Shown: piece by piece, positions 1 to 10,640 of the stretch
Position numbering within the stretch: the stretch's first letter is position 1
Layout: each line of letters starts with the position of its first letter
DNA from: Gnetum montanum
Lineage: Eukaryota; Streptophyta; Gnetopsida; Gnetales; Gnetaceae
DNA length: 64,000 nt
Assembly (NCBI GenBank): GCA_015680685.1
Contig: MNCI01036144.1
Location: 482,927 to 546,926, forward strand
Direction: 5' to 3'
The notes under the pieces: generated by a model
The model's input: only the letters and a program-made list of their open reading frames with translations
Databases searched by the model: none
Told to the model about the DNA's origin: nothing
Program-made: the position numbers and the translations under genes

Positions 1-50
1 GTATGCGATATCGCGTACGCGATATCGCGTCCCACGTGATATTGCGTACG

Positions 51-51
51 N
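51..51. other. Single-N assembly join
   Basis: One N separates 50 bases of GATATCGCG-type palindromes from the untranslated block of element A. Those 50 bases closely match about 667-716, so the N is probably an unresolved gap rather than one ambiguous base. Confidence 0.7.
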
Positions 52-660
52 CCACGTTAATCATGCTTTACACATAGGATTCATTGTGCCTTGCGATAGT
101 TACCTCATGTCCCGATCTCTACGATCCCTTTCTCTACCTCATCTCATCTCACTATTCATTTAATTGTAGCTCATGTCCCATGTAGCATAGAATTTTCATC
201 TCATTTCGGTGATATTTACATGTGTGTGTTTTGTGGAGTTAGTGCAAATTACATTTAACCCTTCTAGTGCCCACGAACACTTTAAGTGTGATTACACAAG
301 GGCATAATAGGTTGAAACCTGCTTTGGGGAGGACCCACTTGTGTAATTTTGTTGTAATCTTCATTAATTCTCTAGCTAGAACACACAATCTCTTACCCTC
401 GGCTTAATTTTCATAAATTTCTTTCCCATTTATTAACCCTCAAAACTTTAACATGCCGATGTACCATTACATTCCCTTTTCTTCATAACCGCCAAAGTTT
501 TAATTGTTAAATTCCCATCATTATCATTCAAAGTGCCTCTCAAATTCATGTAAGTACCCTTGAATATATTAATCTTTGCTAATGTCCTCATTTTATACAA
601 ATAATTTCAATAAAATCATTAAAAATTCAGTCTTTTTCAGGTGTCTCACCTTAGTTGGGA
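52..660 (+). other. Conserved untranslated block of element A
   Basis: No coding sequence is seen. The block is alignable with 31,282-31,890 in B and, more weakly, with 7,530-7,769 plus 19,013-19,100 in D and 15,900-16,200 in C. The best kept parts are a pyrimidine-rich CATCTCATCTCACTATTCAT stretch (about 138-158) and a segment at about 300-350 containing GGTTGAAACC followed by GGGGAGGACCCACTT. Confidence 0.6.
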
Positions 661-666
661 TGAGAT

Positions 667-764
667 ATTGCATACGCGATATCGCGTACGCGATATCGCG
701 TCCCACGTGATATTGCGTACGTGATGTACCGTATGTGATATCGCGTCCTATTTTCCTATAAATA
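667..764 (+). promoter_or_regulatory. Putative internal promoter of element A
   Basis: A cluster of palindromes built on GATATCGCG, including ACGCGATATCGCGT, lies just upstream of TATAAATA (757-764). The same pairing of GATATC palindromes and TATAAATA occurs in the 3' LTR of this element at about 4,222-4,290. The position upstream of a leader intron and the extra ORF suggests a second promoter. That role is inferred from sequence only. Confidence 0.55.
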
Positions 765-1015
765 GGAACCCCCGCCACAACACTTAGCATCATTTTGCCA
801 TTTTCACGGGTGGAATTTTTGAATTTTTTCTGTGTGACTTGCGATTGCATGACCCTTGCTTTTTCACCTATATCTCGCACGCTGGTACTCCGATTTTAAT
901 TTCGTTTGAACCTGCTTGAACCTAGAGTGTTCAGTTTAGTTATGGGGGAGAGACATTTGCCGAAAAGTGCCTAACTTTTTTGAAATTTGTCATCGTCCAA
1001 AGGACATCAATTAGG

Positions 1016-1233
1016 GTAATTACTACTAACACTTAGAAAAATTGTGCTGAACATCATATGCCCTTAAGTATACCAGGAGATTAAAATGAACATCCACCTA
1101 AGTCATATGATCCATTATCATAATTTTCGGGCACGATCACACAATAACATACAATCTTCAATTAAAGGCATGTCGTAAGGTATGACTTGAATTTGAAAAT
1201 GACCTTACTAACATTTGGCTCGTGTGATTGCAG
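1016..1233 (+). other. Probable leader intron of the extra ORF (element A)
   Basis: A donor-like GG|GTAATT at 1,015/1,016 is kept in B (AAGG|GTAATTA at 32,209/32,210). The branch-point consensus TACTAAC lies at about 1,206-1,212, and TTGCAG ends at 1,233 directly before ATG. B keeps CCTTACTAAC at about 32,400 just before its assembly gap. C and D also have AG immediately before the ATG of their copies (16,978 and 20,078). Confidence 0.6.
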
Positions 1234-4021
1234 ATGGCCTTGAAACGTTCATAGCAGAAGAGTCCTACCTGAGGTGGAGCAAAACAACCTAGGAGAGGTA
1301 GAAGGCAAGGCCCTACCAGACAACATAATGAACAGGAGGTGCACTCATTCAGTATCCATCAAGAAGGACCTCCTACCAGATGATCTGGGCAGGCAGAAGG
1401 AGGAGCTGCTGTGCCTGAACTGGGACAACAACTCATGTTGCCCCCGGAATGTGTTCAGGCTATCCACACGAAGTCCAAAATTGCTTCAGTGATTATGGAA
1501 CTCAACTTTGAATCTTTCGTAAAGTTCACTCCTGAGGCTGTTAGGGATCACCTCAAAGGGTCTCCCTTATGGCCTGTCCTCTCTAAAAAAGGTACCTAGT
1601 ACTTAGGAGAAACATTCCTATTCTGGAACAATAAGGAGCAAGGCACCATAGTCAACATCGGTGGTGTGACAGTAGATTTTTCTACACAGGAAATTTTGGA
1701 AGTGTTGAACCTTCCGAATTCAGGCCCCCATGTTGCTCGGTTATCCACCTGATCAGACCCTGATGTGCAAAAGGATTGGCTAGAGAAGGCTTATGGCAGA
1801 GATAAAGCTTTTGGTGAGGTGACAACAAAAGAGCGATTTTATTTTAAAATCAAAACCTATCACCTCTTCCCCATGAAAGGTTTGAAGAAAGTATCAACGT
1901 ACGCGGAAAGAGGATGTGCAGTGTTGATGGGAAAGGTTAACGCTAACCTATCCCATCTATATTTGACGGAGATCCTAAGGCGATTCGAAGAATGAAAGAT
2001 AAGGAAAATGGCACTCCCTTTTCCCTGCCTTATCAGAAAACTGTGCCGTCGGGCTGGTATTCGGGGATATACAAATGATGTCCTCTAAAAAGCCCAAAAT
2101 GCTTCTTACACTGAATTATTAAAGGTGCTAGCTCCAAGAAAGAGCATTGGCGAAGAGCTAGGGCCAGATGAAGAAGATGAAGAAGAAATGGCTAGACCCC
2201 CTGCAACTCAACTTGCACTACCTAGTTAACCTCCAACCATAGGTCCCAACCAACAACAAGAAGCAGGACCTAGCACAGGCCATGATCAGTCGCCACCACA
2301 AGACTATAGACCGTCGATGAGCCATATGAGGGCCATCGCCGAGACGGTTAGTTGGGGAAGTCGTGATGATGCCAATCTCTTTCGCATCATCGATGATGCC
2401 AGCCAGCCTACAATTTCAGTAGATCGCACACAGGGTGAGTTATCAATGCAAACAGGAGGAGGGGAAAGCATATGGTCACAATAGATTTCTAGACACGCAG
2501 CATCTTTTCAAGTGCAGTTAGAGATTGGTGAAGGGGCCACGGTGGTGGTCATGCAATGCTAGGATGCCATGGGAGCTACTGAAGTAGTCGTTGACCACAT
2601 CAAAGTGTCTTTCAATGTACTTGTTGTGCCACCGGCAGATCTTTCAAGAGCATAGGATGCTCAAACTATTGCCGGAACCTCGATGACTCTTGCGAAACAT
2701 GAGGATGTATTAGATAGATTGCTTCAAATAGGACAAGTTTTGACGTCCTTGTTTGACATCCCCCAGGATGTAATGGCAATTCAGTCAGACCTCATTTCCA
2801 CAAAGGGGAAGTTGGTCCTATCCGAAGTAAGGGTAGAGCATGCTAGAGTTGAAGTACAGAAACTACAAGAGCAGCTCATAGCCTTACAAGCAGCACAACG
2901 GGATCCTTTGCGATTGGTTCCTACAGACTAGCTAGATAATTTTAAAACCAAGCAACTAACAAAACTAATTGCAGAAAACAAGAAGGTGGCAAAAGAAAAG
3001 GAGACGGCCACTTGAGATGCCTCCGCAGGAAAGGCACAAACTCATGCGCATCTTAAGGCACTCAAGGCCTTACAGGAAGAGAATAAGTAGTTGGTTATAG
3101 ATAACCTTCGGTTGACTTCTGTGGAGAAGCAAAAGAATGTTCTCAATGAACACTTCCATTAGTTGCGAGAACAATTCATTTGGGTCAACCAAGATGTAAG
3201 CCATTTAGCCAAAGAAAATCGAACCCTCTCAATGGAGGAGGTACGCGCTATTTGACAAAAATCAGCCATCGAGATTAGCAAGTGGCAGAATAAGGCTAAA
3301 CGACATGAGAAGCTGAAGGGGAATTTCCGTGATCAGGTGGGGATGTACAAACAAATCCTGGAGAAGGAGATCCATATGGCCAAAGCTCAAATCAACAACA
3401 TCAGTGCCTAGCACACTGATTGGGGGGACCATATTGGACACTTATGCCTACGCTCACCAAGCAGAAATTAAGAACCGAGACCTACAGATCTAGGACTTAA
3501 CTGAATACATGGAGTTGACAAACCTTCGATATGTCAACCTGGCCATGTTAATAGCAGGATGCCCGAGGTCAAAGCTCGCACAGTAGGTAGCTTCCACCCA
3601 TATCAAATATGAAGCAGAATTTGCAGAGCGAAAGAAGTTGGCTAAAAAACTTGATATCACAAATTCTGAACTCGCGGTGGTAAAAGAAAGCTACCAAGGA
3701 TAGAAAGATGTGGCAACCGACTTAGCTTGACGACTAACAAAACTTCATGAATACAAAGACAAAGCCAGAGCCTTTGAAGAGGAACGACGGGTGTTCGCGG
3801 CATGGTACGTCAAAGCTAATCAGATGTTCCCGCAACTACCCTGTCCGTGGGAGGTGCCGACTCCATCAAACATCGGAGCATCAGCATGGACAACACAAGA
3901 CCCTCAGACCGAAAAGGAGAAGCTCCAAGCTATTCTTTAGCGTCATCAACCTTCAAAGCTTGGAGCACATGACAAAGGGAAAGCACCCATGGAGGAGCCA
4001 CTGCCACCAAGAACTACATGA
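1234..4021 (+). pseudogene. Extra 3' ORF of element A (globular domain plus long coiled coil), decayed
   Basis: I do not recognise a catalytic function. From the ATG at 1,234 (chosen because it directly follows a splice-acceptor-like AG and matches the start in C and D), one frame runs to about 3,420 with more than fifteen in-frame stops. One frameshift follows, and the next frame ends at TGA 4,019-4,021. The N-terminal half (about 1,430-2,150) carries VIMELNF, a segment reading VNIGGVTVDFS..ILEVLNLP, then YFKIKTYHLFP, ending in LPFPCLIRKLCRRAG. This is the style of the plant retroelement-associated 'putative plant transposon protein' domains. An acidic/Pro-Gln linker follows, then about 250 residues of Gln/Lys/Glu/Leu-rich coiled coil (about 2,680-3,420). 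The tail reads MEEPLPPRTT. The copy in B ends almost identically. Confidence 0.75.
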
Positions 4022-4179
4022 GTTCCACATTTTTGTAGTTGTAGTATTTTTTCTCTGTGTTGTGTCTTCCCACACTACGACATTAGTCCATTTCCTTTTC
4101 CAGTTAATAATCCCATACCTATCCACTGTGTAATCACTGAAGCTTGTTCTCCTTGTAACTCGAGGATGAGTTTTTATTC

Positions 4180-4192
4180 AGTCGTGGGGGTA
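4180..4192 (+). other. Polypurine tract of element A
   Basis: The run AGTCGTGGGGGTA directly precedes the LTR start TGATGAG. It matches TTAGTTGTGGGGGTA before the 3' LTR of B and a decayed form (GTTTAAGGGTA) before the LTR of D. Confidence 0.7.
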
Positions 4193-5147
4193 TGATGAGA
4201 CGCGGTTCGCATAGGAGCCGATGCAGTATCGCATCTTTCCCTACGATATCGCGTATGCGATATCGTAGTCCGCCGCCATGTCTATAAATAAGAGGCGGCT
4301 CTCCCTCATTGGGAATCCTAGTTTTAGAGTAGGGAAGCTCTGGTAGTTTGATCCCTCCAGAGTTAGATTTTTTCCCGTGTCTGCCTGCAGTGTCGTGAAT
4401 GTAATTGTACGGTGTCTTTATTTGAGTGTGCTGTACTTGGACACACACATGACTGACAATAAAGATCAAGATTACTTCATCATTGCAGCATTCACTTAGT
4501 TTATTTATTTGTTATTTATTTAATGTTATTTATTTCTTTCGTAGCGCGGTGTGAGTACGACTTGACTACGAGCACCCACGAGTGTGTATGGCTAGTTAAG
4601 GAATCGGTTACTCATCGTGATTAGTCTCTCACCCTTAAACTTCTAGAAGTGGAATGAGTACGACTTGATTATGAGCATTTAAGTGTGACTGCTTGGTAGC
4701 CCAGTGGTGTAGCTAGGAGGATCTACGCTTGGTAACCCAGTGGCATATTTGGGATCTACGCTTGGCAATCCCAGTGGCATACCTAGACCTACGCTTGGTA
4801 GTCCTAGTGGCAGTCGTGCACGAAGTCCAAGATGTGTACGGTTGATCAAGGAATCAGTTGCTCATCGCACTTAGGCTAGATTAGATTTTCTTACCCTTTT
4901 CCTCCTAGCTTAGATTAGTTAATATTCTTTTCCATTGCCTTCAGGAGTAGCATAGATTAGGACACATCATACACGTCATCTAGACTAAACCATATGTGAC
5001 ATATGCAAAACTAGTCTAGATGGGAAGATAGCGAACTGCGACCTAAGGCTAACTATCTAGGTCCCACAACTAGTCCATCTACGGAGTTCGACCGGATCGT
5101 GCGTGCGACGCTCGTTTCGTTTCGTAGGGGTACCTCACCACTCATCA
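4193..5147 (+). repeat. 3' LTR of element A
   Basis: The LTR is 955 bp. It begins TGATGAG and ends CTCATCA, the same inverted termini as the LTRs of B and C. It contains palindromes around TACGATATCGCGTATGCGAT and TATAAATA at 4,283-4,290. The partner 5' LTR is outside the window, so no target duplication can be tested. Confidence 0.85.
4222..4290 (+). promoter_or_regulatory. LTR promoter of element A
   Basis: GATATCGCG-type palindromes (about 4,243-4,266) are followed by TATAAATA (4,283-4,290). This arrangement recurs in every LTR of the family seen here. Confidence 0.6.
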
Positions 5148-5839
5148 CCTAGGATATGTCTCTCAATTTTTGGAGATGTCTCTCTTGAGAGTGGATTTTG
5201 AAAGTCATATGTTCTAGGAAAGGCAAAGATAACTCATAAAAATAGGGAAATTTCCATATTGGTAGTTCTAGATTGGAAAAAAACCAAGAAAAGATAAGAA
5301 AATATGAAAATAATTGAGAATATTTAAGTTTAGATTGAGGAAATGTTTCTATTATTCTTGAATTTATTTTCAAATAAATATTATGTTGTGTTATGTAATG
5401 TATGTCATGAGTTGATGAGGTTGACAAGAAATGATATTAGATAACAGTGTATGGGTACATGATTATGGTTGCAACTCAAGATCAATTATGTGTGTGTGTT
5501 TGGAATATGTGTTTTTTTGTTCTTACTTGTGTGTTAAGATCTTAGTCTTGAGTTATGGGAGTGATTCTCTTTATGCTATGTGTTACACTTAGGATAATCA
5601 TTTTGTACTTGTAGAGCCTCATGCTTTGCAATGTTGTTTGAGTGTTTGTGAGTGATTTGGATGTTTGTGGGTTGTGAAACCCTATTTAATCTTTTATTAA
5701 TTTAAGAAAGCTAGTTTTTCCATTTTATAGCATATTGAATTATCTTTCATAATATATGGATTTAGTGGGAATTGAAGGTTAAATTACTAGGAGTGAACTT
5801 GTTCTAGAAAGCATACATAATAATCATTGTTCTTATTAT
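5148..5839. other. No gene seen; left flank of element A and upstream part of D
   Basis: AT-rich sequence right of A's LTR. I found no convincing coding frame or repeat. It may be the decayed RNase H/integrase N-terminal region of D, because integrase similarity begins at about 5,840. Confidence 0.4.
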
Positions 5840-6230
5840 ACAAAATTAGTAGTTGCTACAGTGAAGTACTACACATTAGTAACATCAACTAACATTTTTT
5901 AAAAGGATGTAGTGAATAGAGTTGAAGTACCAAGAATGTTGATCTTAGATAATGAAACATATTTCATGGGAGCTACTTTCAAGAAACTTATGCAGCATCT
6001 TGAAGTTAATCATAATTTAACAACAACTTATCATCTTTATGCTAATGAGTTAAAAAATGACTAACACAAAAATAATATAAATTTTAACCAAAAGAGTAGT
6101 TGATATAGGAAATACTAGAGCACCAAGATAAATGATACTCTTTAGGGCTATTGATCAACTTCAAAACTTTCTATAGGGTGCTCTTCATATGAATTAGTAT
6201 TTGAAATTTTGGTATGTCAAAACCTTAAGG
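5840..6230 (+). pseudogene. Integrase fragment of element D
   Basis: A plus-strand frame reads VVNRVEVPRMLILDNETYF followed by MGATFKKLMQHLEVNHNLTT. This matches the integrase core of element C (VVNRFEVPCALISNN, about 14,130), including the region of the second catalytic Asp (LDN). The frame then breaks but continues with a piece like the TPYxLVxGK segment. It lies on the same strand as D's extra ORF at 20,078-21,135, which supports one element interrupted by C. Upstream pol domains are not recognisable. Confidence 0.65.
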
Positions 6231-6249
6231 AAAATGCAAAACATAGGAT

Positions 6250-7285
6250 GTTTTGTATGGTGTTGTGTTTGTAGGACAATGACTTCATAGAGACAAGAAG
6301 ACATGTAGAAGTTCAAAGAACATGGAAAAGGAACAAATATTTCAAAGTGCAAAGGAAGCTAACGAAAGATGTCTCCAAGAAATAGAAGATGGTAGCATAG
6401 GAGAAGATATATTACAAAATAGTAGACATATTTTTGGAAATAAATATTTTTTTCATCAAAAGAAGATGTCTTTACAAAAATAAGGTCAAATATAAAAAGA
6501 TGTCTTTGTCTTAAAGAAGGTGTCTTTCTAGAATGAAGGTTAATCACAAAAAGACATCTCAAGCTTAGTGAAGATGTCTCCACTAATTAGTAGTTAGGCA
6601 TTGCACAAATTCTAAAGTAATTTTAGAAACATATTAGCTATAAAAAGACTTCTTTGTCATTGGGAAATGAGCAAGCTCTGGTACTATCAATTGTAAATCA
6701 TCTAGAAATTATTATAATCATTGTTGTTGCTAATTGTACAATCATATTTCTATTGTGATTGATCAAAGTGAGTTGTGTCTGAAAGTGTAAGGATTAATAA
6801 ACTTAATTACATTCTTTCCTTATGATTATTATTCTCTTTTATTACCTTGCAGGGTTGATGTACTTCTTATGAGAAGGCATCTTGCTTGAGCTTATCAGAA
6901 TCCTATAGAATTAAGCATTGGTGTAGCATCACAACACTCCAAAGTAGAGCTCAAGTTGTAAAGGTAGTAGGATCCTTGAAACCACATTCAAAGCTTTTCA
7001 AGACCTTATGTGGTTCAGTGGATTCATAGTGTCAAATCACTCCGAAGTAGAGCTTAGAGCTTGTATAGGGTTTGGTAACCTTCAGATCACATTTTGGAAG
7101 GAACAAAGTCTGAAGGTGTGCTTGTGAACTATCCTCTAAGTGTGGACTACCCAAGTTGGGAAACAATGTTAAATTGGTGTGTACTTTGTGTAAAATATTT
7201 TTCACTTTGGAAACATAAATTGGTGTGTACTTTGTGTAAAATATTAATTGGTACCTATAATAAAAATTCTTATGGTACCATTAGA
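6250..7285. repeat. Unclassified insertion in D, possibly a solo LTR
   Basis: About 1 kb between D's integrase fragment and its 3' untranslated block has no counterpart in B. It carries repeated AAGATGTCTT-like words (about 6,367, 6,461, 6,500, 6,518, 6,551 inverted, 6,573) upstream of GCTATAAAAAGA (about 6,638), which resembles an LTR promoter. Downstream are an imperfect duplication of about 105 bp (CACTCCRAAGTAGAGCT at about 6,937 and 7,038) and a perfect 29-bp repeat. No ends or target duplication could be fixed. Confidence 0.35.
7171..7245 (+). repeat. Perfect 29-bp direct repeat
   Basis: The same 29 bases, starting AAATTGGTGTGTACTTTG, occur at 7,171-7,199 and 7,217-7,245, separated by 17 bases. 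Confidence 0.9.
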
Positions 7286-7769
7286 AAGACATGTTATCCA
7301 TGCCTATAGGTATCCCCCTAACTAATGGAAAAGATGCCAAAAATTAAAAAAAATTATACTTGATTAATTATACTTTCTACTTCCTAAGCTATTCATGTTG
7401 AGTGATGGTATTGTCACATTGTTGTGATTGGATTTATGGTTATTAGTTTGAGATGATACAATGTAGTATCATTGATAAGTGATATGAACTTAGTTTGAAA
7501 CCTAGATGAAAAGGCATAATGATCTTTCTAACTATGCTTGAAACATAGGATTCATTATTACTATGGTAAGATACCTCATATCTCATTTTGTTTAATCCCT
7601 TCTTCTACCATCTCATCTCACTAGTACGTATAGTTATGAATTTAATGATTATTATGTAGCATAGTACCAACTTATTTTTGAGGAAAAATATAACATGTAT
7701 GTGTTGGAAGATATGTATGATTTATATTCAATTCCTGGAGTGTTTACAGACATTTATAGGAGTGGTTAT
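7286..7769 (+). mobile_element. Element D, 3' untranslated block left of the C insertion
   Basis: GAAAGACATGTTATCCATGC (about 7,289) matches the same block in B (31,041) and C (15,688). The stretch ending ...GAGTGGTTAT at 7,769 continues, after removal of C, into 19,013 with AAAAGTGCACTAAG...GAAGCCTACTT. In B the uninterrupted equivalent is AGTGGTTACACAAGGGCATT. D is therefore one element split by C. Confidence 0.75.
7765..7769 (+). repeat. Target-site duplication of C, left
   Basis: GTTAT here is repeated exactly at 19,008-19,012 outside the other end of C. Confidence 0.9.
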
Positions 7770-8667
7770 TGATGAGTCACATTTTCTGGATTATGTCAAC
7801 ATGACCCCATTCACATGACCCCATCAATGCAATCGTGTTGACATGGAATTTGATGTGTTGGCGTGGCCTCATCAATGTAGTGTCTGTTTTTGCCTATAAA
7901 TATGCGGTCATGCACCATGTTTATGACATCTTTTTTCATAGTTGTAGTGGATCTCTTGTAATTTTTTTGCTTGAAAGTTAGAATATTTTTCTAAGTGCTT
8001 ACGGTAGAAGTCAAAGAGTGTACAAATCTTTATTTGAGCATTGTTGTACCTACGCATGGTAATGCATGTGCGAATAAAGACAAGCTTTCTAATAAACCTT
8101 GCAGCACTTCAAAATAGATGAATTGTTTACATATGCATTTAATGTTTTATGCAATTTTATTTACTGCTTTACATAATTAAGTAATCAATTAAGCTAAATT
8201 AAGTTAGATTGAATAGTAATTAATTAAGCACATAAGTATGACCACTTCGAGCATACACTTGGCACTTGGTAATCCTAGTAACACTTAATGTTTGGTAACC
8301 TAGTAGCATTAAACATGTTTAGGATGTGTAAGACAAGTGGGAATAGATGCTTATCTTAGGATTAGTTAGGTGTAGCTAGCTAGATTAAATTAGAAATTTA
8401 ATTATTTTATTTTATTCATTATTCTTTATCCTTAGGTGACTTAAAACATAAAACATAAAAATGATAAAATCATATGCCTTAGTTGCACTTAACCATACCT
8501 TTTGCATTTCAAAAGTGTAATTAGAAAGACAAAGATTGTAATGGTTAGTTTTACTTCCTAGAGGCTATTGTACTTAGAAGGCTATAAGTCTACAAAATTT
8601 GTCCAGATCATGCATGAATGCTTACTGATTTGTATGGTTGGGCATAGGGTCTACTCACTACTCATCA
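7770..8667 (+). repeat. 5' LTR of element C
   Basis: The LTR is 898 bp with TGATGAG...CTCATCA ends. TATAAATA lies at 7,895-7,902. From about 8,085 on it aligns with the truncated 3' LTR (18,424-19,007) and, more distantly, with the LTRs of A and B (for example the GGTAACCTAGTAGCATTAA segment and the terminal GGTTGGGCATAGGGTCTAC). Confidence 0.9.
7785..7902 (+). promoter_or_regulatory. LTR promoter of element C
   Basis: In place of the GATATC palindromes of A/B there are repeated words: CATGACCCCAT twice, GTTGACATGG, and CATCAATG twice, upstream of TATAAATA (7,895). Related words (GTTGACTAGG, ATTGATGAAG, GTTGAC) precede the internal TATA of this element at about 16,440-16,530. Confidence 0.5.
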
Positions 8668-8668
8668 T

Positions 8669-8688
8669 TGGCATCATTGCTAAGGACT
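8669..8688 (+). other. Primer-binding site of C (tRNA-Asp type)
   Basis: TGGCATCATTGCTAAGGACT starts one base after the LTR. It is a decayed match to TGGCGCCGTTGCCGGGGATC, the complement of the plant tRNA-Asp 3' end, used by many Athila/Tat elements. Confidence 0.75.
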
Positions 8689-8834
8689 TATAGTTTGATA
8701 TGTGTGCCATCTTAGACTTAGTAAATATTATTTAAGATCATTGGAATAAACCCTAAGGCCACAATCATTTGAGAAAAATAGAATAATAATTATAATTATA
8801 ATTTAAGCATACTAGATTTTTTCTTTAATCCAAA

Positions 8835-10640
8835 ATGTCTTCTTCCCATAGGCATGATGATTCAAAACTGCTAGTGCCCCATGAATTCAAAGTGGTGTAC
8901 ACTTATCTAGATGAGCTTGTACCTAATCTCACCTTCATCCTGAATTAGGATGAGTAGCTGCGCTAAAGAGATATAAAGGATAACATTATGTTGCCTTCCG
9001 ACTGATTTGTTCCTAGGATGTTGCTCCAAACTCTTAAAAGGATGGGCATCTAGGACCTCCATGATGAATATGTTATGTAGGACCATGACTATCAGGACTA
9101 CGTCTCCATAGAAACATAATGCAAATAAGATTGACACTAAGAGAAGCATCATGAAGCTACGAAGGGGAAACGGTTCACCAACCCCTTGTTTCTATTAAAC
9201 CAAGACAACAATGAGGATCCTGCCTTTGGGGGTTCTCAACATGAAGATTCTCCATCACTTACCTCTAGTAAAGGGTGCTTGAACTCAAATCTATAGTCCA
9301 CTATCAATAATCTAGGTTCAAGAAAAAGTGGAAGTCAAGGTAGGGGGTCAAGCAAGCATCATGATGATAGTAAACCTAATGATCATGGCTATGATAAGAA
9401 GAGAGGAAGTGGTAGAAAATGCAATGGTGGCAATTATTTTCTCTCTTAATCCTCTTCATTTGCATCTTTTTCTTCCTCCTCTAAATTTGATCAAAACTGC
9501 AAGGGATGAAACTGCAATGAAGGTGAATAGCAGGACAATGATCGTAGGCCTTTCCATGAACGAAGGGGTAGCAAGGGATATCATAGGCATCATCAAAATC
9601 ATAATGATGATGAACCCTCGCTAGCAACTCAAAGCATGATAAATAGTATAAAGGTAGTCAGGATTCCAACTAGGCATGTGAAAGATAGTAGAATCAAGCA
9701 GTTGGATATGAACAATATCCCTAGATTTGAGGGGGGATCTAACTCAGATTCAAAAATCCATCTTTAGGCCTTTCACAATGCCTGTGCCTTATAGAACATG
9801 GAAAATAATTGACAAAAAATTAAGCTATTCCCTAGGACACTCATAAAAGAAGTAGAAAGTTGGTATTACTCCTTAGTGCTAAAATCAATTTGTAGATGGA
9901 GTATGATGCTTGAGTTGTTTAATGAAAAATATCAAACGTACTCTAGAGTGTTCAATTTGAGAAAGTAAATCTAAGGCTAGATACAATGAACACCTAAACC
10001 CTTGGATGTAGCCATGGGTAGGTATTATTCCCTTTTTCATAGATGTCTTGGCCATGGTTATTCTCAACAGGAGTAGCTTTGTCATATCATAGATGGGCTT
10101 TGGTTAGACATGAGGAGAACTCTTGGGGTTTATGCCCAATGGAGACTATTAGAAGTAAGAGTTCATTAGATTCAAAGGCTAATTGAGTAGGTTATAAAAG
10201 AAGAAGGTGAGTTGAGAAAATAGGAAAGTGTTGAGGAGTATAATTGGGACCCTTCCATCAGAAAAGGGAGGTCCAGTTTTGTTCGGTGATGGGGAGGTAA
10301 CACTTGATGAAGTGATGTAGCTAAAAATCCAACTAATTCAAAAATTTGTATTTAAAATTTTGGCTAAGATTGATAAAATGTGGGAATCTTTGGATGAAAA
10401 ATTTCTAACTACTCTAAAAATTGTAGCAGAATCCAAAGAGTAAGGTAGTGATCATGATTACAGGAAAAGAAAAGAAGTTGAACATGCCTACCAAAGGGTT
10501 AAGGATAAAGCTATGGTAGTAGAAGAGGTTGTGGAATCAAAATTAGATGATGGTGGTGGATGTGAAATCTACCAATATGAACATCCCAAGGGATGTTTCC
10601 CTATTGTGTCACACTTACAAGAATCTAGGGTGTATACTTT
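8835..10640 (+). pseudogene. gag: gag of element C, decayed
   Basis: An ATG at 8,835 opens MSSSHRHDDSKLLVPHEF, soon followed by stops. The recognisable capsid core lies at about 9,710-10,230. It contains IPRFEGGSNSDSKIHL, then FPRTLIKEVESWYY, ELFNEKYQTYSRV, and LCHIIDGL with GELRK. This matches the Retrotrans_gag pattern (IPxFxG, FP.TL...WY, F...Y) and aligns with B's gag core (28,810-29,340). Gag forms the virus-like particle that packages element RNA. Several stops and at least one frameshift make it non-functional. The segment to 10,640 is low-complexity linker. Confidence 0.75.

Larger units (their letters stand above)
1..5147 (+). mobile_element. Element A: 3' part of an Athila-like Ty3/gypsy retrotransposon
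   Basis: The window opens inside this element. In order it holds an untranslated block (52-660), a TATA-containing internal promoter (about 667-764), a probable leader intron (1,016-1,233), a long extra ORF (1,234-4,021), a purine-rich tract and a 3' LTR (4,193-5,147). The same order and clear sequence similarity occur in element B at 31,282-35,646, which has both LTRs and a target duplication, so the reading of A as the 3' portion rests on that comparison. Gag, pol and the 5' LTR would lie left of the window. Bases 1-50 are separated from the rest by a single N and resemble bases about 667-716, so the first 50 bases may be misplaced. Confidence 0.8.

Noticed and set aside
593-880. Minus-strand open frame over the internal promoter palindromes
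   Set aside because: It arises from the palindromic GATATCGCG cluster; its repeated peptide simply reflects that repeat, and the plus strand explains the region.
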